A stretch of DNA of 64,000 bases from Chamaecrista fasciculata (taxonomy: Eukaryota; Streptophyta; Magnoliopsida; Fabales; Fabaceae), in contig QANZ01016779.1 of assembly GCA_003254925.1 (NCBI GenBank), forward strand, positions 19,154 to 83,153, written 5' to 3'. The translations under genes and the position numbers were made by a program. Positions 9,163 through 21,135 of this stretch are shown in pieces. The notes beneath the pieces are model-generated. The model was given only the letters and a program-made list of their open reading frames with translations. It searched no databases and was not told the origin of the DNA. The first letter of the stretch is position 1. Every line of letters starts with the position of its first letter.

Positions 9163-11256
9163 TGTTGGGAAATCGAGGCGCAAGAATGCAGCGGAAGCAA
9201 ATATAAAATTAAAAATAAATGCGCCAAGCCCAAGATTTCCCGAACGGATCCGCTAGTTGAATTTAAAAACCTATTAAGACAGTGGTATACCTCACGAGTT
9301 CCAATCGAATTGGTTGTACGGGGCGTTTCCTAGAAGTCCACTCGCAGCGTCCTTCCTCCGCCGGTGATCCACACGAGCAGTTTGTGAGGCACCAAGGTGC
9401 TAGCCTGCGGTTCTTTTCTCCAAAAGAACCAGAGCCCAAATCTACAGAGCTTGGATTCAAGAACTCCTTCTCGAATCAAGAACACAAGGTGGCGCAAGGA
9501 AGAAGAAACCACAAGAACCCTTTCTTGTTTTTCTTCTCTCAAAACCCTAGCTATGGACAACTCAAATTTTTCTCTCACTCTTGGAAAAATCGAGTTTCTC
9601 TCTCTAGCTATGGAGGTTGGCGATTTCTCTCTCTCTCTACAAGGAGGAAGACAAAATCACAAAATGAGCTAGGTTAAGGTGCCAGGGGACTTTCCCTATA
9701 TATTTCATAAATAGGGAATTGATAATTATAATTAGGGAATCCCTAAATTATAAGATTATCAATTATAAAATTATGAGATTACAATAATATCATAATTTTA
9801 GGACTTGAATATCTAATTAAAATATTACCTTAATATTTCAATTCAAATTCAAATTGCAATCTTGGAGAATCAAATGGAAGATCAAATCTTCCCTGGGTCC
9901 CACAAGATGCAATGCGCCATATGCTCCTATTTTCATTGGAATTTTATAAATCAAAACATTCCTAACTAATAGGAGATTATAATCTTCCAAAGATTTTGAG
10001 TTAAGATATTACCCTAATATCTCTGATTCAAATCTTTTGACATCTAGATCAAATCTTTTGAATTCAAACTCATGACTTAAATTAATAAAACAATTTTATT
10101 AATAAAATCATCAAAAGAGGCGCCACCCTCAACTCAATATTAGAGAATTTAATAAATCAATATTCTCCGAACTTTTAGGAATCTTATCTGATTTATTATT
10201 CTCTAATATTATAATTGTAGATAGATTAATCCCTATTAATCATTTAACAATTATTATATTTAAACTTGTCCTACAAATTTAAATATATCTCAACTGTAGA
10301 TTATTTAAGACAAGACTTAATGTCCCAGACATTTTGCTTTGTCTTAAATTATGTCACCGAAGTGACTCACTAATTAACCCTAATTCATGTCCCTTTAAGC
10401 GGTGTCCTGATCCTGCTCATGTGTGACCCAGCAGGCCTCACGTGAAGTTGGCAGCAAGCCATCTCTATGACTTACAAGTCGTGAGTGGACTCTAGCAAGC
10501 CATCACGACTACCCAAAACACGTGAGTTATCGTTTTTTTTTTACCAAAACCGACTTAACCTTAGTACCTCCTTGTCATAGACCCTATTGTCCTACGATAT
10601 CTTGGTCATGGATTAGGCACAGGAAAGTCATCCATAATCCAAACCACAACTTTCTCGATCTTCTTGAGTAAGTCCCAATATACTGAGTGGCCACTCTTTT
10701 CCTTGGACAGACGCATCGAGGGCGCCAGTTAGATATCTCCCATTTAATGAGGGACAAAATCCCATTTTGGCCAATCCACATTCCTCAGCACGGCAATCAA
10801 CCAAACCCGTACCTAGCCCTTATGGCTACCCTGCTACGGGCAACGTTAGACTAGGCCAAAGTCTGACAACTGCAACACCGGAATAATGATGACCTCAGGT
10901 CTAAGGTGTCGTGACAGGCGTACAGGAGAGGCAAGCTGATGACTAAACCCATGCAAGACACTCCGGGTCAGTCCAGCAACTTGTAACCCTTTACATAATT
11001 GCACCATGACTCTCGTTCCAGCATCTAGTGCATGTATCTCTATACACCGAGGTCATGCTGGTCTTAGTTCATTTTCGCTCCCACGAAAACAATCGACCAG
11101 GGACAGATTTAGATTAACTATCACATAATTAATCAAGGACGCTATCATAGTAAACATGCTAATAATATGATAACAACATTAATTTATCTCTATAAATTAA
11201 TCAATATGTTCAAAACATATACAAAATTGATTAGCCCTAGAGCACAATCTCCAATA
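9163..11256 (-). repeat. Solo LTR F (copia family), 2094 bp
   Basis: A complete minus-oriented copia LTR running from TGTTGGGAAA to ...CTCCAATA, flanked on both sides by TGGCG (9158-9162 and 11257-11261), a perfect 5-bp TSD. The terminal CA has mutated to TA. No internal element sequence adjoins it, so it is a solo LTR left by LTR-LTR recombination. It contains the family's G-box (CACGTG) and a TATA-like 'ctatatattt' near 9694. It splits the Tat-G gag frame, which reads through once the LTR and one TSD copy are removed. Confidence 0.9.
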
Positions 11257-11366
11257 TGGCGCGGGTTTCTGCAGTGTTGGTTCTTCTTGAATTTTCGGGA
11301 ATCCAGGAGGAGGGGCGAGCGTTGAATCCTGCAAGGATTGAGTCACTAATCCTCCTAGAGTCTGAC
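11257..11366 (-). pseudogene. Tat-G gag, N-terminal piece between two insertions
   Basis: A 110-bp island of Tat-G gag between solo LTRs F and I. Its minus-strand frame (QTLGGLVTQSLQDS ... FPKIQEEPTLQKPAPAG) is open and is continuous with both the start piece (12830-12856) and the main gag part. It includes one TSD copy of each insertion. Confidence 0.75.
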
Positions 11367-12829
11367 TGTTGGGTTATTTCTTTTTAAAGCAAGTTTTAAA
11401 TTTATAAGCCCAAGTGCAAGCGTACACTACCGAAGTAGCATAAAAACTTAAGCACCGGGTATCGTCCCACCGAGAACTTACTTGTGAATTCACTCTAAAC
11501 ACAGGCTATAGCGATTCATTTAATCTAAGCAACCAAATTCCGATAAAAGATTCAACTGAATAAAACTAAATTGCAATAAAAAGGTTCCAAATTGAACACC
11601 GAAAGAACTTCCTAGAATTCAAGTGTAAAAGACTCCCCTAGGATTATCCCTTCTTAGCAATTTCACTTAACTAATTAACTACTCTGAATATGGACTTACG
11701 ATAATGGCAAAGCTAACCCTGAACTCTTAATTACCTATAATTACCTTTCAGTCAATTATAAGCCTCTTGAATCTAATTAACTCACCTATATTTCTATGGT
11801 GAACCAACTATATCAATGCATTAAGTTCAAGTTCAATTGGGTTCCCCTAGGCTAATAGGTATATGCCTATCCTATTAACAAATTCCATTAGAAAATGAAA
11901 TCTAGAGGCAATCAATGCAAGACCTAGCCTCAATTAATCTCTTTCAAGCATACATCAAAGCTATTCATAAGAATCCCCAACATTGGTGGCCACACAAAGA
12001 AGGAGAAAACATAATACTCATTAATTGAACTTTAACATCAAAAACATCCATAATCAAAGTAAACAATTAGTTAATCTACATTGCTAAGAAGTTCTAATCC
12101 TAAAGAACTATAAAGTTTAGCCTAACATTCCAAAACAAAAGAAATCAACGATCATGATGAAACAAAGAGGAAAAAATAGAAGAAAAGAGAAGAAACCCTA
12201 AGAGAGAAGCTCCAAATCTTCACTTTCTTCACCTAAATCCACCAAAATCGTGCTTCCCAAGCGAGAATCCAAGCTTGCCAAGCAATTTCGCCCTCCACTT
12301 TCGCTCTAGGGTTCGTCCCTTGTGTCTCCTTTAGTCCTACTCGAATCCCCCTCCAAATCTGCCCCAAAAATCGCTAAAAGTTGTCGCGACTCGCCTAGGC
12401 GAGCTGCACCTCGCCTAGGCGAGATGTCTTCATTAATCCTAGTTGGCACAGGACAGGGCGCCTAGGCGCTCAAATGGGCGCCTAGGCGAGGAGGATTTTT
12501 CAGCAGCACTAAAATCTTCGTTTTGACCCCGATTCGCTTCATACGGAGAACCCCGGACCTCTCAACATCTTCTAGGCATTTTAAGCTTCAATTCAAGGTC
12601 CTGAAACATTAAAAACTCAATAAATTTGGTGCCCGAAATCGTTGGTTAACTTGGAAACTATAAAACGAAAATAAATCAAACTAAAACTTAAAACTAAAAA
12701 ATAAACATCTATAACTAATAAAACACTAAATACTCACTTAATAAGCTTCATTAATAAAAAAAACATGGATAAAAGCCCCGAAATGACTTGAGATTATGAC
12801 CAAATAACTCTAAATTATTAGAGTTATCA
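11367..12829. repeat. Solo LTR I (unrelated to the copia family, Athila/Tat style), 1463 bp
   Basis: Runs from TGTTGGGTTATTTC to ...GAGTTATCA and is bounded by CTGAC at 11362-11366 and 12830-12834, a perfect 5-bp TSD with canonical TG...CA ends. Near its left end is 'caccgggtatcgtcccacc', a motif typical in my recollection of plant Athila/Tat LTR ends and stylistically like the LTR of element E, so it was probably inserted in the minus orientation. It carries a cluster of CCTAGG-centred palindromes (12390-12488). No coding sequence is present. Confidence 0.85.
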
Positions 12830-12856
12830 CTGACAATCAGCTGTGTTTGATGTCAT
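12830..12856 (-). pseudogene. Tat-G gag start codon piece
   Basis: The ATG of Tat-G gag is at 12856-12854 (minus), preceded by AAAG. It begins MTSNTADC and continues in frame into 11366 after removal of solo LTR I. Placing the start here gives a leader of about 115 nt between the primer site and gag. Confidence 0.7.
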
Positions 12857-12972
12857 CTTTTCTTTCTCTGGTTCAGATGAACATGCAGGTTAGAGAAGAC
12901 AAATAAAGAAGAAATTTACATGAATTATTCCCAGTAGTTCATCACGTTCAGAAAAGAAAATCCAGACATGAA

Positions 12973-12992
12973 AGTCCCCACAGTCGGCGCCA
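12973..12992 (-). promoter_or_regulatory. Primer-binding site of Tat-G
   Basis: Minus strand TGGCGCCGACTGTGGGGACT, two bases inside the 5' LTR end. This closely matches the primer site reported for Tat/Ogre elements (usually assigned to a tRNA-Arg). Its position and orientation fix Tat-G as a minus-strand element and give its LTR inner boundary. Confidence 0.8.
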
Positions 12993-12993
12993 G

Positions 12994-13022
12994 TGATGAA
13001 CCTGGTTCTGGCCGGGGGTCAT
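12994..13022 (-). repeat. Tat-G 5' LTR, U5 end (piece 1)
   Basis: 29 bp between the primer site and the Copia-B insertion; the last five bases (GTCAT, 13018-13022) are one copy of the Copia-B TSD. It continues at 43778 on the far side of Copia-B. Confidence 0.75.
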
Positions 13023-13332
13023 TGATGGAGATTGTGCCCTAGGGCCAATCATTTTATATGTATGAACATATTGATTGACTAATTTATAGATGATGAATTG
13101 AGTCGTTATCATATTATTAGCATGTTTACTGTGATAACAATCCTTGATTAATTATGTGATAATTATTCTAAACTGTCCCTGGTCGGTTATTCAAGTGGGA
13201 ATGTGAATGAACTAAGACCAGCATGAATTCGGTGTATGGAGATACACTCATGAGATGCTTTACGAGAGTCATGGTGCAATTATGTAAGGGGTTACAAGTT
13301 GCTGGACCGACCTGGAGAGTCATGCATGGGTT
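13023..13332 (+). repeat. Copia-B 5' LTR, first 310 bp
   Basis: Begins TGATGGAGATTGTGCCCTAG and is nearly identical to the start of the 3' LTR at 42502. Interrupted at 13332/13333 by Copia-A. Confidence 0.9.
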
Positions 13333-15363
13333 TGTTGGGAATCCAAGGCGCCTAAAGCAGCGGAAGCAAAAACAAAACAATAAAATTAAAACGCCTAGGT
13401 CCTAGAATTCCCGAACGGATCCGCTAGTAGAATTTAAAACTTTTGGTTAGTGTTATACCTCACGAGTTTCAATCTGATGGTTGAATAAGGCGAGTTCCAA
13501 GGAGCCCACTCCCAGCGTTCTCCCTCTGCCAGTAATCCACACGAACAGTTTCTTTGAACACCGAGGTGCTAGCCTTCAGTTCTTTTCTCCAAAAGAACTA
13601 GGGACCAATCTACAGACCTCTGACTCCAAGAACTCCTTCTTGAAACAGCAATTGAGGTGACGTTGTGGCCTATTCTTCTCTCACAAACCCTAATTATGGA
13701 GCTTGGTCGAATTTCTCTAACTCTTAGAGAAAGTCGACTTTCTCTCTTGGGTGCAAAGGAATACTTTCTCTCTCGAACTCTTAGGCAGAAAATCAAATTA
13801 GGGTTGCTATGCTATGCATTATTGGGCAAGTCGACTTGTCACTTATTTATAGATCAAAATTTGGTGATTTAATTATTCCTAAAATAAAGATATTCTGATA
13901 GTATAGTTATTTAAAGACTTGAATTTATAATTATAATGTTACCTTAATATTATAATTTAAATTCAAATTGCAATCTTGGAGAATCAAATGAGAGGTCAAA
14001 TCTCTCATTGGGACCCACCTTCATGCGCCATCTCACTCTCTCCTTTTCCTTGGAATTTTATAAATAAAAAACTTTCCTTATTTTTGATTCACCAAAGATT
14101 CTGAGATGAGATCTTCACCAAATCTTTTGAATTCAAATCTTTTGAAATCTCCATCAAATCTTTTGAATTCAAACTTATTATTTGAATTAATAAAACTATT
14201 TTATTTATCCAAATAATTCCTTAGAGGCGCCATCCTCATTATATATATATTTAGGAATTTTATAATTCAATAATTTCCTAACTCTTAGGAACATTATCTG
14301 AATTATTTTCCTAATATTTAAATTGTAAATAATTAATCTCCTTTAATTAATAAACAATTATTTATATTTAAATTTGTCCCACAAATCTAAATATGTCATC
14401 TGTAGATCAATTAAGACAAGACATAATGTCCCAGACATTTCCTCTGTGTCTTAAATCGTGTCACTCGCGTGACCCACGAATTAACCCTAATTCGTGTCCC
14501 ATTCAAATGGTGTTCAGTTCCTGCTCGTGTGTGACCCAGCAGGCCCCACGTGAAGTTGGCAGTAGGGCATCCCCATGACCTACAAGTTGTGAGCGGACTC
14601 TAGCAAGCCATCACAACTACCCAAAATCCGTGAGTTATCGTTTGGTAACCAGAAAACGACTTAACCTCAGTACCTCCGTGTCAGAGATCCGATTGTCCTA
14701 CGATATCTTGGTCATGGACTAGGCACAGGAATGTCATCCATAATCCAAACCACAACTTTCTCGATTCCCTGAGTAAGTCCTTATTCTTGAGTGGCCACTC
14801 TTTTTCCTGGACAGACTCATCGAGGGCGCCAGTTAGATATCTCTCATCTAATGAGGGACAAAATCCCATTTTGGCCAATCCACATTCCACAGCAATGCAA
14901 TCAACCAGACCGGTACTTAGCCCTTATGACTACCCTGTTACGGGCAGCGTTAGACTAAGCCAAAGTCTGACAACTGCAACGCCGGAATAATGATGACCTC
15001 AGGTCTAAGGCATCGCTACAAGCGTACAAGGAGAGGCAAGCTGATGACTAAACCCATGCAGGACTCTCCGGGTCAGTCCAGCAACTCGTAACCACCTTAT
15101 GTAATTGCACCATGACTCTCGTCCCAGCATCTAGTGCATGCATCTCATGCACCGAGGTCATGCTGGCCTTAGTTCATTTTTGTTCCCACAAAAATAATCG
15201 ACCAGGGAGAAATTTAGATTAATTATCTCATAATTAATCAAGGATGTTATCATAGTAAACATGCTAATAACATGATAACACATTTATTTATCTTCCATAA
15301 ATTAATAATATGTTCACAACATATTTACATAAAACTATTGGCCCTAGGGCACAATCTCCAACA
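13333..15363 (-). repeat. Copia-A 3' LTR, 2031 bp
   Basis: Plus-strand limits TGTTGGGAATCC ... CTCCAACA. It holds a TATA-like box on the minus strand (plus strand TTATTTATAG near 13848), the conserved block 'gtgacccagcaggcccca', and AT-rich modules. One of the two ACGT-core boxes seen in other copies is lost (CCGTGAG instead of CACGTGAG). Confidence 0.92.
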
Positions 15364-15378
15364 TTCTCCCACTTGCAC
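15364..15378 (-). promoter_or_regulatory. Polypurine tract of Copia-A
   Basis: Minus strand GTGCAAGTGGGAGAA directly before the 3' LTR. Confidence 0.8.
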
Positions 15379-15417
15379 TAGGGTACAATCATTAATCTAG
15401 CTCTTCCTACTCTAGGT

Positions 15418-17124
15418 TCACTGATCAATGTGTCTAATCCCCATCGACGATACATATCGTTCATGTATAACCCTTGCAAGAGGTTTAGTCAGAGGATCAG
15501 CAACGTTGTCCTCGCCTGCTACTTTGCATATCTTCACATCACCTCAGTCAATCATCTCCCTGACAAGGTGAAAACGTTTGAGTATATGTTTGGTCCTCTG
15601 GTGGGACCGTGGCTCCTTGGCTTGTGCAATAGCGCCACTATTGTCACAATACAGGGTTACGAGATGAGAAATGGTCGGAACCACCCCAAGCTCGGAGATG
15701 AACTTTCTAATCCACACAGCCTCCTTTGCCGCATTCGATGCTGCAATATACTCGGACTCCGTTGTAGAATCGGCAATCGTGCTCTGCTTGGAACTCTTCC
15801 AACTCACGCTGCCACCGTTCAGGAGAAACACATATCCTGACTGCGATTTGAAGTCATCTTGTTCGGTTTGGAAACTAGCATCTGTGTAACCCCTTACACA
15901 TAGCTCCTCATTAGTTCCACCGTACACCAAGAACTCATCCTTAGTCCTTCTCAAGTACTTAAGGATATTCTTGACAGCGATCCAATGATCCTCACCAGGG
16001 TCTTGTTGGAATCGGCTCGTCATACTTAGCGCAAACGACACATCTGGTCGAGTACATAACATGGCATACATGATGGATCCTATGGCCGAGGCATAGGGAA
16101 TCCCACTCATGCGCCTTCGGTCAACAAGTGTCTTAGGACACTGTTTCTTGCTCAAGGTCATTCCATGATTCATTGGGACGAATCCCTTCTTGGATTCCTG
16201 CATATTGAACCTCTTCAATACCTTCTCCAAGTATGTACTCTGACTCAATCCGAGAAGCCTCCTAGATCTATCCCTATAGATCTTAATGCCTAGTATGTAG
16301 GCAGCTTCTCCCAAGTCCTTCATGGAGAAAGATTTTCCTAACCAGGATTTTATAATCTCTAAGGTTGGAACATCGTTTCCAATGAGTAGTATGTCATCGA
16401 CATACAGTACCAAGAATACTATAGTACTCCCACTAACCTTCTTGTAAACACAGGGTTCGTCAGGGTTTTGCAAGAAGCCAAACTCTTTGACTACTTCGTC
16501 AAAACGGTGATTCCAACTCCTGGATGCTTGCTTCAATCCATAAATGGATCTCTGAAGCTTGCATACCATGTCTGGTGCTTCAGGACATACAAACCCCTTA
16601 GGTTGTATCATATACACATCCTCGGGCAGCCTTCCGTTAAGGAACGCTGTTTTGACATCCATTTGCCATATCTCATAGTCATAATATGCAGCTATGGCAA
16701 GGAGGATCCTAGTGGACTTGGCCATTGCAACAGGCGAAAACGTTTCGTCATAGTCTATACCATGACGTTGCGTAAATCCCTTTGCAACCAGCCTCGCCTT
16801 GTAGACGTTGACGTTGCCATCCATGTCAGTTTTCTCCTTGAAAACCCACTTGCACCCTACGGGTTTTACCCCTTCAGGTGGAGCGACCAAGGTCCACACC
16901 TTGTTGTCGTACATAGACTGCATCTCAGCCTTCATGGCTTCAACCCATTTCTCTGAGTTGGGATCTACGATGGCCTCTTGATAGGTGGTGGGTTCACCAC
17001 GCTCCGTGAGCAACACATCCTTGTTTTCGGTCACGAGAAATCCGTAATATCTCTCGAGCTGAAAACGTGTTCTATCAAACCTTCGTGGTCCTTGTGTTTG
17101 TGGAGCAGCTTCCACAACATCTTG
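15418..17124 (-). pseudogene. Copia-A reverse transcriptase and RNase H
   Basis: Third segment of the single Copia-A frame. It shows the RT start ([42 protein letters not shown]), QMDVKTAFLNG, catalytic LYVDDILL, IPYASAIGSIMYAM, then RNase H (GYTDASFQ; SWKSSKQSTIADSTTESEY; LYCDNSGAIAQAKEP; QRTKHI). The open frame halts at a TGA (15544-15546) that replaces an Arg codon, AGA in Copia-B. The coding signal goes on in frame to a TGA at 15418-15420 and includes the usual VADPLTKPL end. RT and RNase H motifs are complete, making this the likeliest past source of enzymes for the family. Confidence 0.88.
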
Positions 17125-17694
17125 CTAAACTTCTCCAGTTTCCGTCTGCACCTCTGGCGTGTCTTGTGGAGCTTGAACTTCTTCTAGCTCTATCTTACTC
17201 CCACTGTTTCTTTTGGAAACTAGATCCTTCTCCAAGAAGTATCCACTCCTGACTACAAACACTTTGTCATCAGCTGGGTAGTAGACATAGTATCCCCTTG
17301 TTTCCTTGGGGTATCCTACAAACAGACACTTGAGGGATTTGGGAGACAGTTTATCGTTAGCTTGCTGCTTAACGTAAACCTTACATCCCCAAACCTTGAG
17401 GTAAGACATAATGGGACTCCTCCCATTCCATATCTCATATGGTGTCTTCACAACAGCCTTGGACGGAACACGGTTAAGGGTGAAAGCGGCAGCTTCTAGA
17501 GCGTACCCCCAAAAGGATGGCGGAAGATCGTTTTGACTCATCATAGATTGAACCATATCTAATAGAGTTCGATTCCTCCTCTCAGACACACCATTCCACT
17601 GTGGTGTTCCAGGTGGAGTAAGCTGTGAGACTATCCAACAACTACTAAGATGATCAATGAAGTCTTGACTCAAATACTCGCCTCCTCGATCTGA
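17125..17694 (-). pseudogene. Copia-A integrase C-terminal half
   Basis: The middle segment of the Copia-A frame lies between TGA (17695-17697) and TAG (17125-17127). It starts SDRGGEYLSQDF with the second catalytic Asp, then has NGVSERRNRTLLDMV with the catalytic Glu, the integrase tail (SYLKVWGCKVYVKQQ; GYYVYYPADDKVFVV) and an acidic linker to RT. Apart from the two bounding stops it is undamaged. Confidence 0.85.
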
Positions 17695-19383
17695 TCATAA
17701 GATCTTGATTTTCTTGTCAAGCTGGTTCTCAACTTCATTCTGAAATCTTTTGAACATGTCAAAAGACTCTGACTTATGCTTCATCAAGTAGACATACCCA
17801 TATCTACTGAAGTCGTCAGTGAACGTAATGAAGTAGGAGTAACCTCCTCTAGCACTAATACTCATGGGTCCACATACATCACTATGTATGATCCCCAACA
17901 AGTCAGCTGCCCTTTCACTGCGGCCAGTGAAAGGCACCTTTGTCATTTTACCAAGTAGACAAGATTCGCAAGCATCATATGATTCAAAATCAAATGAGCT
18001 TAGAAGTCCATCTCTATGGAGCTTCTCTAGGCGTTTCTCGTTTATATGGCCAAAACGACAATGCCAAAGGTATGTAGGATTAGGCTTGCCAGTCTTAATC
18101 CTTTTCGTATCGATGTTATAGATTTCATTATTATGTCTTTGTTCCAATTTTAAGATATAGTGGTTATCATGCAAATCACCATAAGCATATAACACTTCAT
18201 TCTTATAAATTGAACATCTACCATTTCCATTCACACAAACAAATCCTTCCTTATCCAAATAAGAAAGTGAAATAATGTTAGAACTAAGAGATGGTACATA
18301 ATAACAATTGTTCAGTGAAAAAATAAGCCCAGTGGGCAAAACTAGCTCGTATGTTCCTTCAGCAACAACAACAACCCTTGCTCCATTGCCCACACGTAGT
18401 TCCACCTCACCTCTGTTCAGCTTTCTACTTCTTCTCAACCACTGCACATTAGTACATATGTGAGAACCACAAGCGGTATCTAATACCCAAGTAGTAGGAG
18501 TAGACAAGTGAACGCATATAACAAAGATACCTGAAGTAGAGGCTTCGCTCTTCTTCTTCTTCTTCTTCAGATCTTCCAAGAACAGCTTACAGTTTCTCTT
18601 CCAGTGTCTCGGCTTCTGGCAGAAGAAACAGACTGTATCCTTATTGGGCTTTGCCTTCTTGGCAGGCGGCGTGTTAAGCTTAGCCGCAGGCTTGGTCCCA
18701 CCAACCTCGACATCTCCTTTCCTCTTTCCTTTGCCCTTACCCTTTCCCTTGTTCTGAACTAGTAAGACAGTGCTAGGCGCCTTCTTAATAGATGCCTCAG
18801 CAGTCTTTAGCATCCCATGTAGTTCAGAAACGGTCTTCTCCATGCCATTCATGTTGAAGTTCAAGACGAACTGGTCATATCTTCTAGGTAGCGAATTCAG
18901 GATCAAATCCGTCGCTAGCTCTGGCACAATGGGAAAACCCAGCCTGGCAAGGTGATCTATGTACCCCTGCATCTTCAAGACGTGGGCACTAACAGATTGA
19001 CCTTCTGCCATCTTGCAAGAGTATAGAGCCTTTGCTGTCTCAAATCTCTCTTGCCTTGCCTGTACTTGGAACATTTCCCTGAGATGTGTTATTATCTCAT
19101 ATGCCCCTTTGTTCTCCAAGTTCTTTTGAATCTCGGGAACCATGGTTACCAGCATAAGACAGGCAACGTCCACAGAGTCACTTTGATGCTTCTCGTAAGC
19201 ATCTCTCTGTGCTCTTGGAGCGTTAGCAGCAGGCTGTTCAGGGATGGGGTTCTCTAGGACATAGAGCTTTCTCTGGGTGAGAACTATTCTCAAATTTCGG
19301 TACCAGTCAAGAAAGTTAGTCCCAGTCAACTTGTCCTTTTCAAGGACAGATCGCAGTGATAGTGTTTGAACGTTTGTTGCCAT
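17695..19383 (-). CDS. Copia-A gag, protease and integrase N-terminal half (562 codons)
   Basis: Starts at ATG 19383 (MATNVQTLSLRSVLEKDKL), the same start as the other family copies. Residues 1-200 are the gag capsid-like domain. A Lys/Gly-rich linker (210-223) precedes the zinc knuckle C-x2-C-x4-H-x4-C at 252-265, in which Arg replaces the usual Gly before His. Protease Asp is at 302 (LDTACGSHI), the integrase zinc site runs from H441/H446 to C472/C475, and the first catalytic Asp is 502. The frame ends at a TGA at 17695-17697 in place of CGA. Capsid, nucleocapsid and protease could still be translated from this piece. Large LTRs suggest an Angela/Tork-like copia lineage, low certainty. Confidence 0.88.
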   Translation of the reverse strand: MATNVQTLSLRSVLEKDKLTGTNFLDWYRNLRIVLTQRKLYVLENPIPEQPAANAPRAQRDAYEKHQSDSVDVACLMLVTMVPEIQKNLENKGAYEIITHLREMFQVQARQERFETAKALYSCKMAEGQSVSAHVLKMQGYIDHLARLGFPIVPELATDLILNSLPRRYDQFVLNFNMNGMEKTVSELHGMLKTAEASIKKAPSTVLLVQNKGKGKGKGKRKGDVEVGGTKPAAKLNTPPAKKAKPNKDTVCFFCQKPRHWKRNCKLFLEDLKKKKKKSEASTSGIFVICVHLSTPTTWVLDTACGSHICTNVQWLRRSRKLNRGEVELRVGNGARVVVVAEGTYELVLPTGLIFSLNNCYYVPSLSSNIISLSYLDKEGFVCVNGNGRCSIYKNEVLYAYGDLHDNHYILKLEQRHNNEIYNIDTKRIKTGKPNPTYLWHCRFGHINEKRLEKLHRDGLLSSFDFESYDACESCLLGKMTKVPFTGRSERAADLLGIIHSDVCGPMSISARGGYSYFITFTDDFSRYGYVYLMKHKSESFDMFKRFQNEVENQLDKKIKIL

Positions 19384-20286
19384 TTCTACAATTTAGATAT
19401 GAAAAGCTTTTAATTAGCAGGAAAATAAAATTGTATCCCCCATTTTATAAAACCCAGTGAAATTTTTTATTAGTGGCTAAGATCCATATTTCACTAAAGT
19501 TTACCGTCGCGTAGGCGATCATGCATCCTTTAGTTATTTAGGTAGGTAACTCCTTACCAATCACATCTCATGTGACTCTTAGATCCTTATGGGACTGTAT
19601 CATCTCATGATACTTGTTATGGCATGTTTATCCCATCTAATGCCTTGAGGTCCAAAACCGTTTTGATAACCCCATTAAGTCACTCAGTAAAACATGTGAA
19701 TGGCTAAGTTCAAGACAATGAGGCCCAAAAGCCAACCCCCATATCATCAAGGCCCAACTGCAATACGTGTCGCGGAGGCGATCACCGTATTCAAAGAACC
19801 AAGATTTCAACGGGCATCGTGTTGAAAATCCCATTCACCTGTGTCTCCTCAGGGTCAAGGCAGATACGTGTCGCGGAGGCGATCACCGCTCTACGATGAA
19901 CAAGATTTTGACAGGGCGTTTTAGCGATGGCATTAATTACTTAAATTTTCTAAAAGGGTTTGAATTTTTAAAATTAATTAAAATAAGGTTCCGACTTTTA
20001 ATTTTAAAAACTCCTCTTTTTAAAATTAAACGAGTCATGCGACATGTTTATTACCCCACGTATCTCATACATATAAACATGTGCCCGGATTTTGTATCGT
20101 ACACAAAATCCCACGCTCGTATCGTATACGTGGTTGTAGCGCGATATATATAAATAATGAACATGTTAAAATCGCACCCTAAACATACATCTAGCGCATC
20201 TCATACAACTAAATGCAAAATAAACACCGTGTTTAGATATGGCCCATCTACCCTAGAGTTCTCCCAAGCCAATGAGAGAACCTTTC
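19384..20286 (-). other. Copia-A leader, part next to gag, with three hairpin motifs
   Basis: Non-coding. Three inverted-repeat motifs lie at 19504-19522, 19767-19785 and 19868-19886. On the sense strand the latter two read GTGATCGC CTCC GCGACAC, a seven-pair stem with one bulged A. The left TSD copy of element E (CTTTC) is 20282-20286. Confidence 0.7.
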
Positions 20287-21135
20287 TGACCGCACCCGTC
20301 GTTAGGTGGCCAAAAATTCCAGAATTAATGCACTATAGTGGTGCAATCCGAATCGATCTCTCGAGGAACTTTTGTGCAAGGTTTAATTGTAAACGATACC
20401 AAGTTATCACCAATCGGGTAACAACGAAGAAAATTTGTTCTTTGATTGTTTGTCTAAGACCTAAAACAATAATTAAATAAAGCAATAATATTTTTGGGGT
20501 TTTTGATTAATAAGCAAAAGATAAACAAAAGCGATAAAGATAGATAAGACACACTTATTGATGGAAACACCCAACAGAGGAATTGAATTCGGCCTTCCTA
20601 GCTTAAAAAGATCGGAGTAATTACTTCACAAACCATTTACTAAAGTTGTCCACTACCGTTAAACATAGCAATTAACTCAATTATAAACATAACCAAGATA
20701 ATCACTTCAATGAAGCTAATGGCAAGATAAAATCAAGAATTCAGGCAACTCTATAACTCAGACTAAGTTATCAAAGAGAAACTTATCCCAATTATTAGTC
20801 AAACCAACTACAACGTATCCGAACGGATCATAATCAAGACAAGAATAATCAACATATCAGAATCCAAAATCCAATCTCAAATTCATAATCAATATCAGAA
20901 TTACAAGTTCTCTAACCAAGAAAAACTCAAACCCTAATATAAAATGATGAAAAGAGTAAAGTAAAACTCCCTAAGTGTAGAACCAAGCTCGGGCCTCCTC
21001 CAATCCTCTTATGCATGTGGAATCTAGCTGCTCATGGAGAGATATTTGGCTTCAATAAGCCTCCTAGCCTCCAAGATAGCCATGGATGAAGGTGGGAGAA
21101 AAGAGGGGATGAAGGAGATGGTGTCAAGTGTGTCT
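20287..21135 (-). repeat. Element E 3' LTR, truncated (about 850 bp)
   Basis: Begins (plus strand) TGACCGCACCCGTCG like the 5' LTR copy at 22705, and stays alignable through 'ctgctcatgg' (about 21030). The U3 start and polypurine tract expected before gag's end are missing, so a deletion fused the gag end to the middle of this LTR. Confidence 0.7.

Noticed and set aside
9282..9677. 131-codon plus-strand ORF inside solo LTR F, and similar LTR ORFs
   Set aside because: They lie in LTR sequence, are not conserved in frame in the other LTR copies, and show no family motif.
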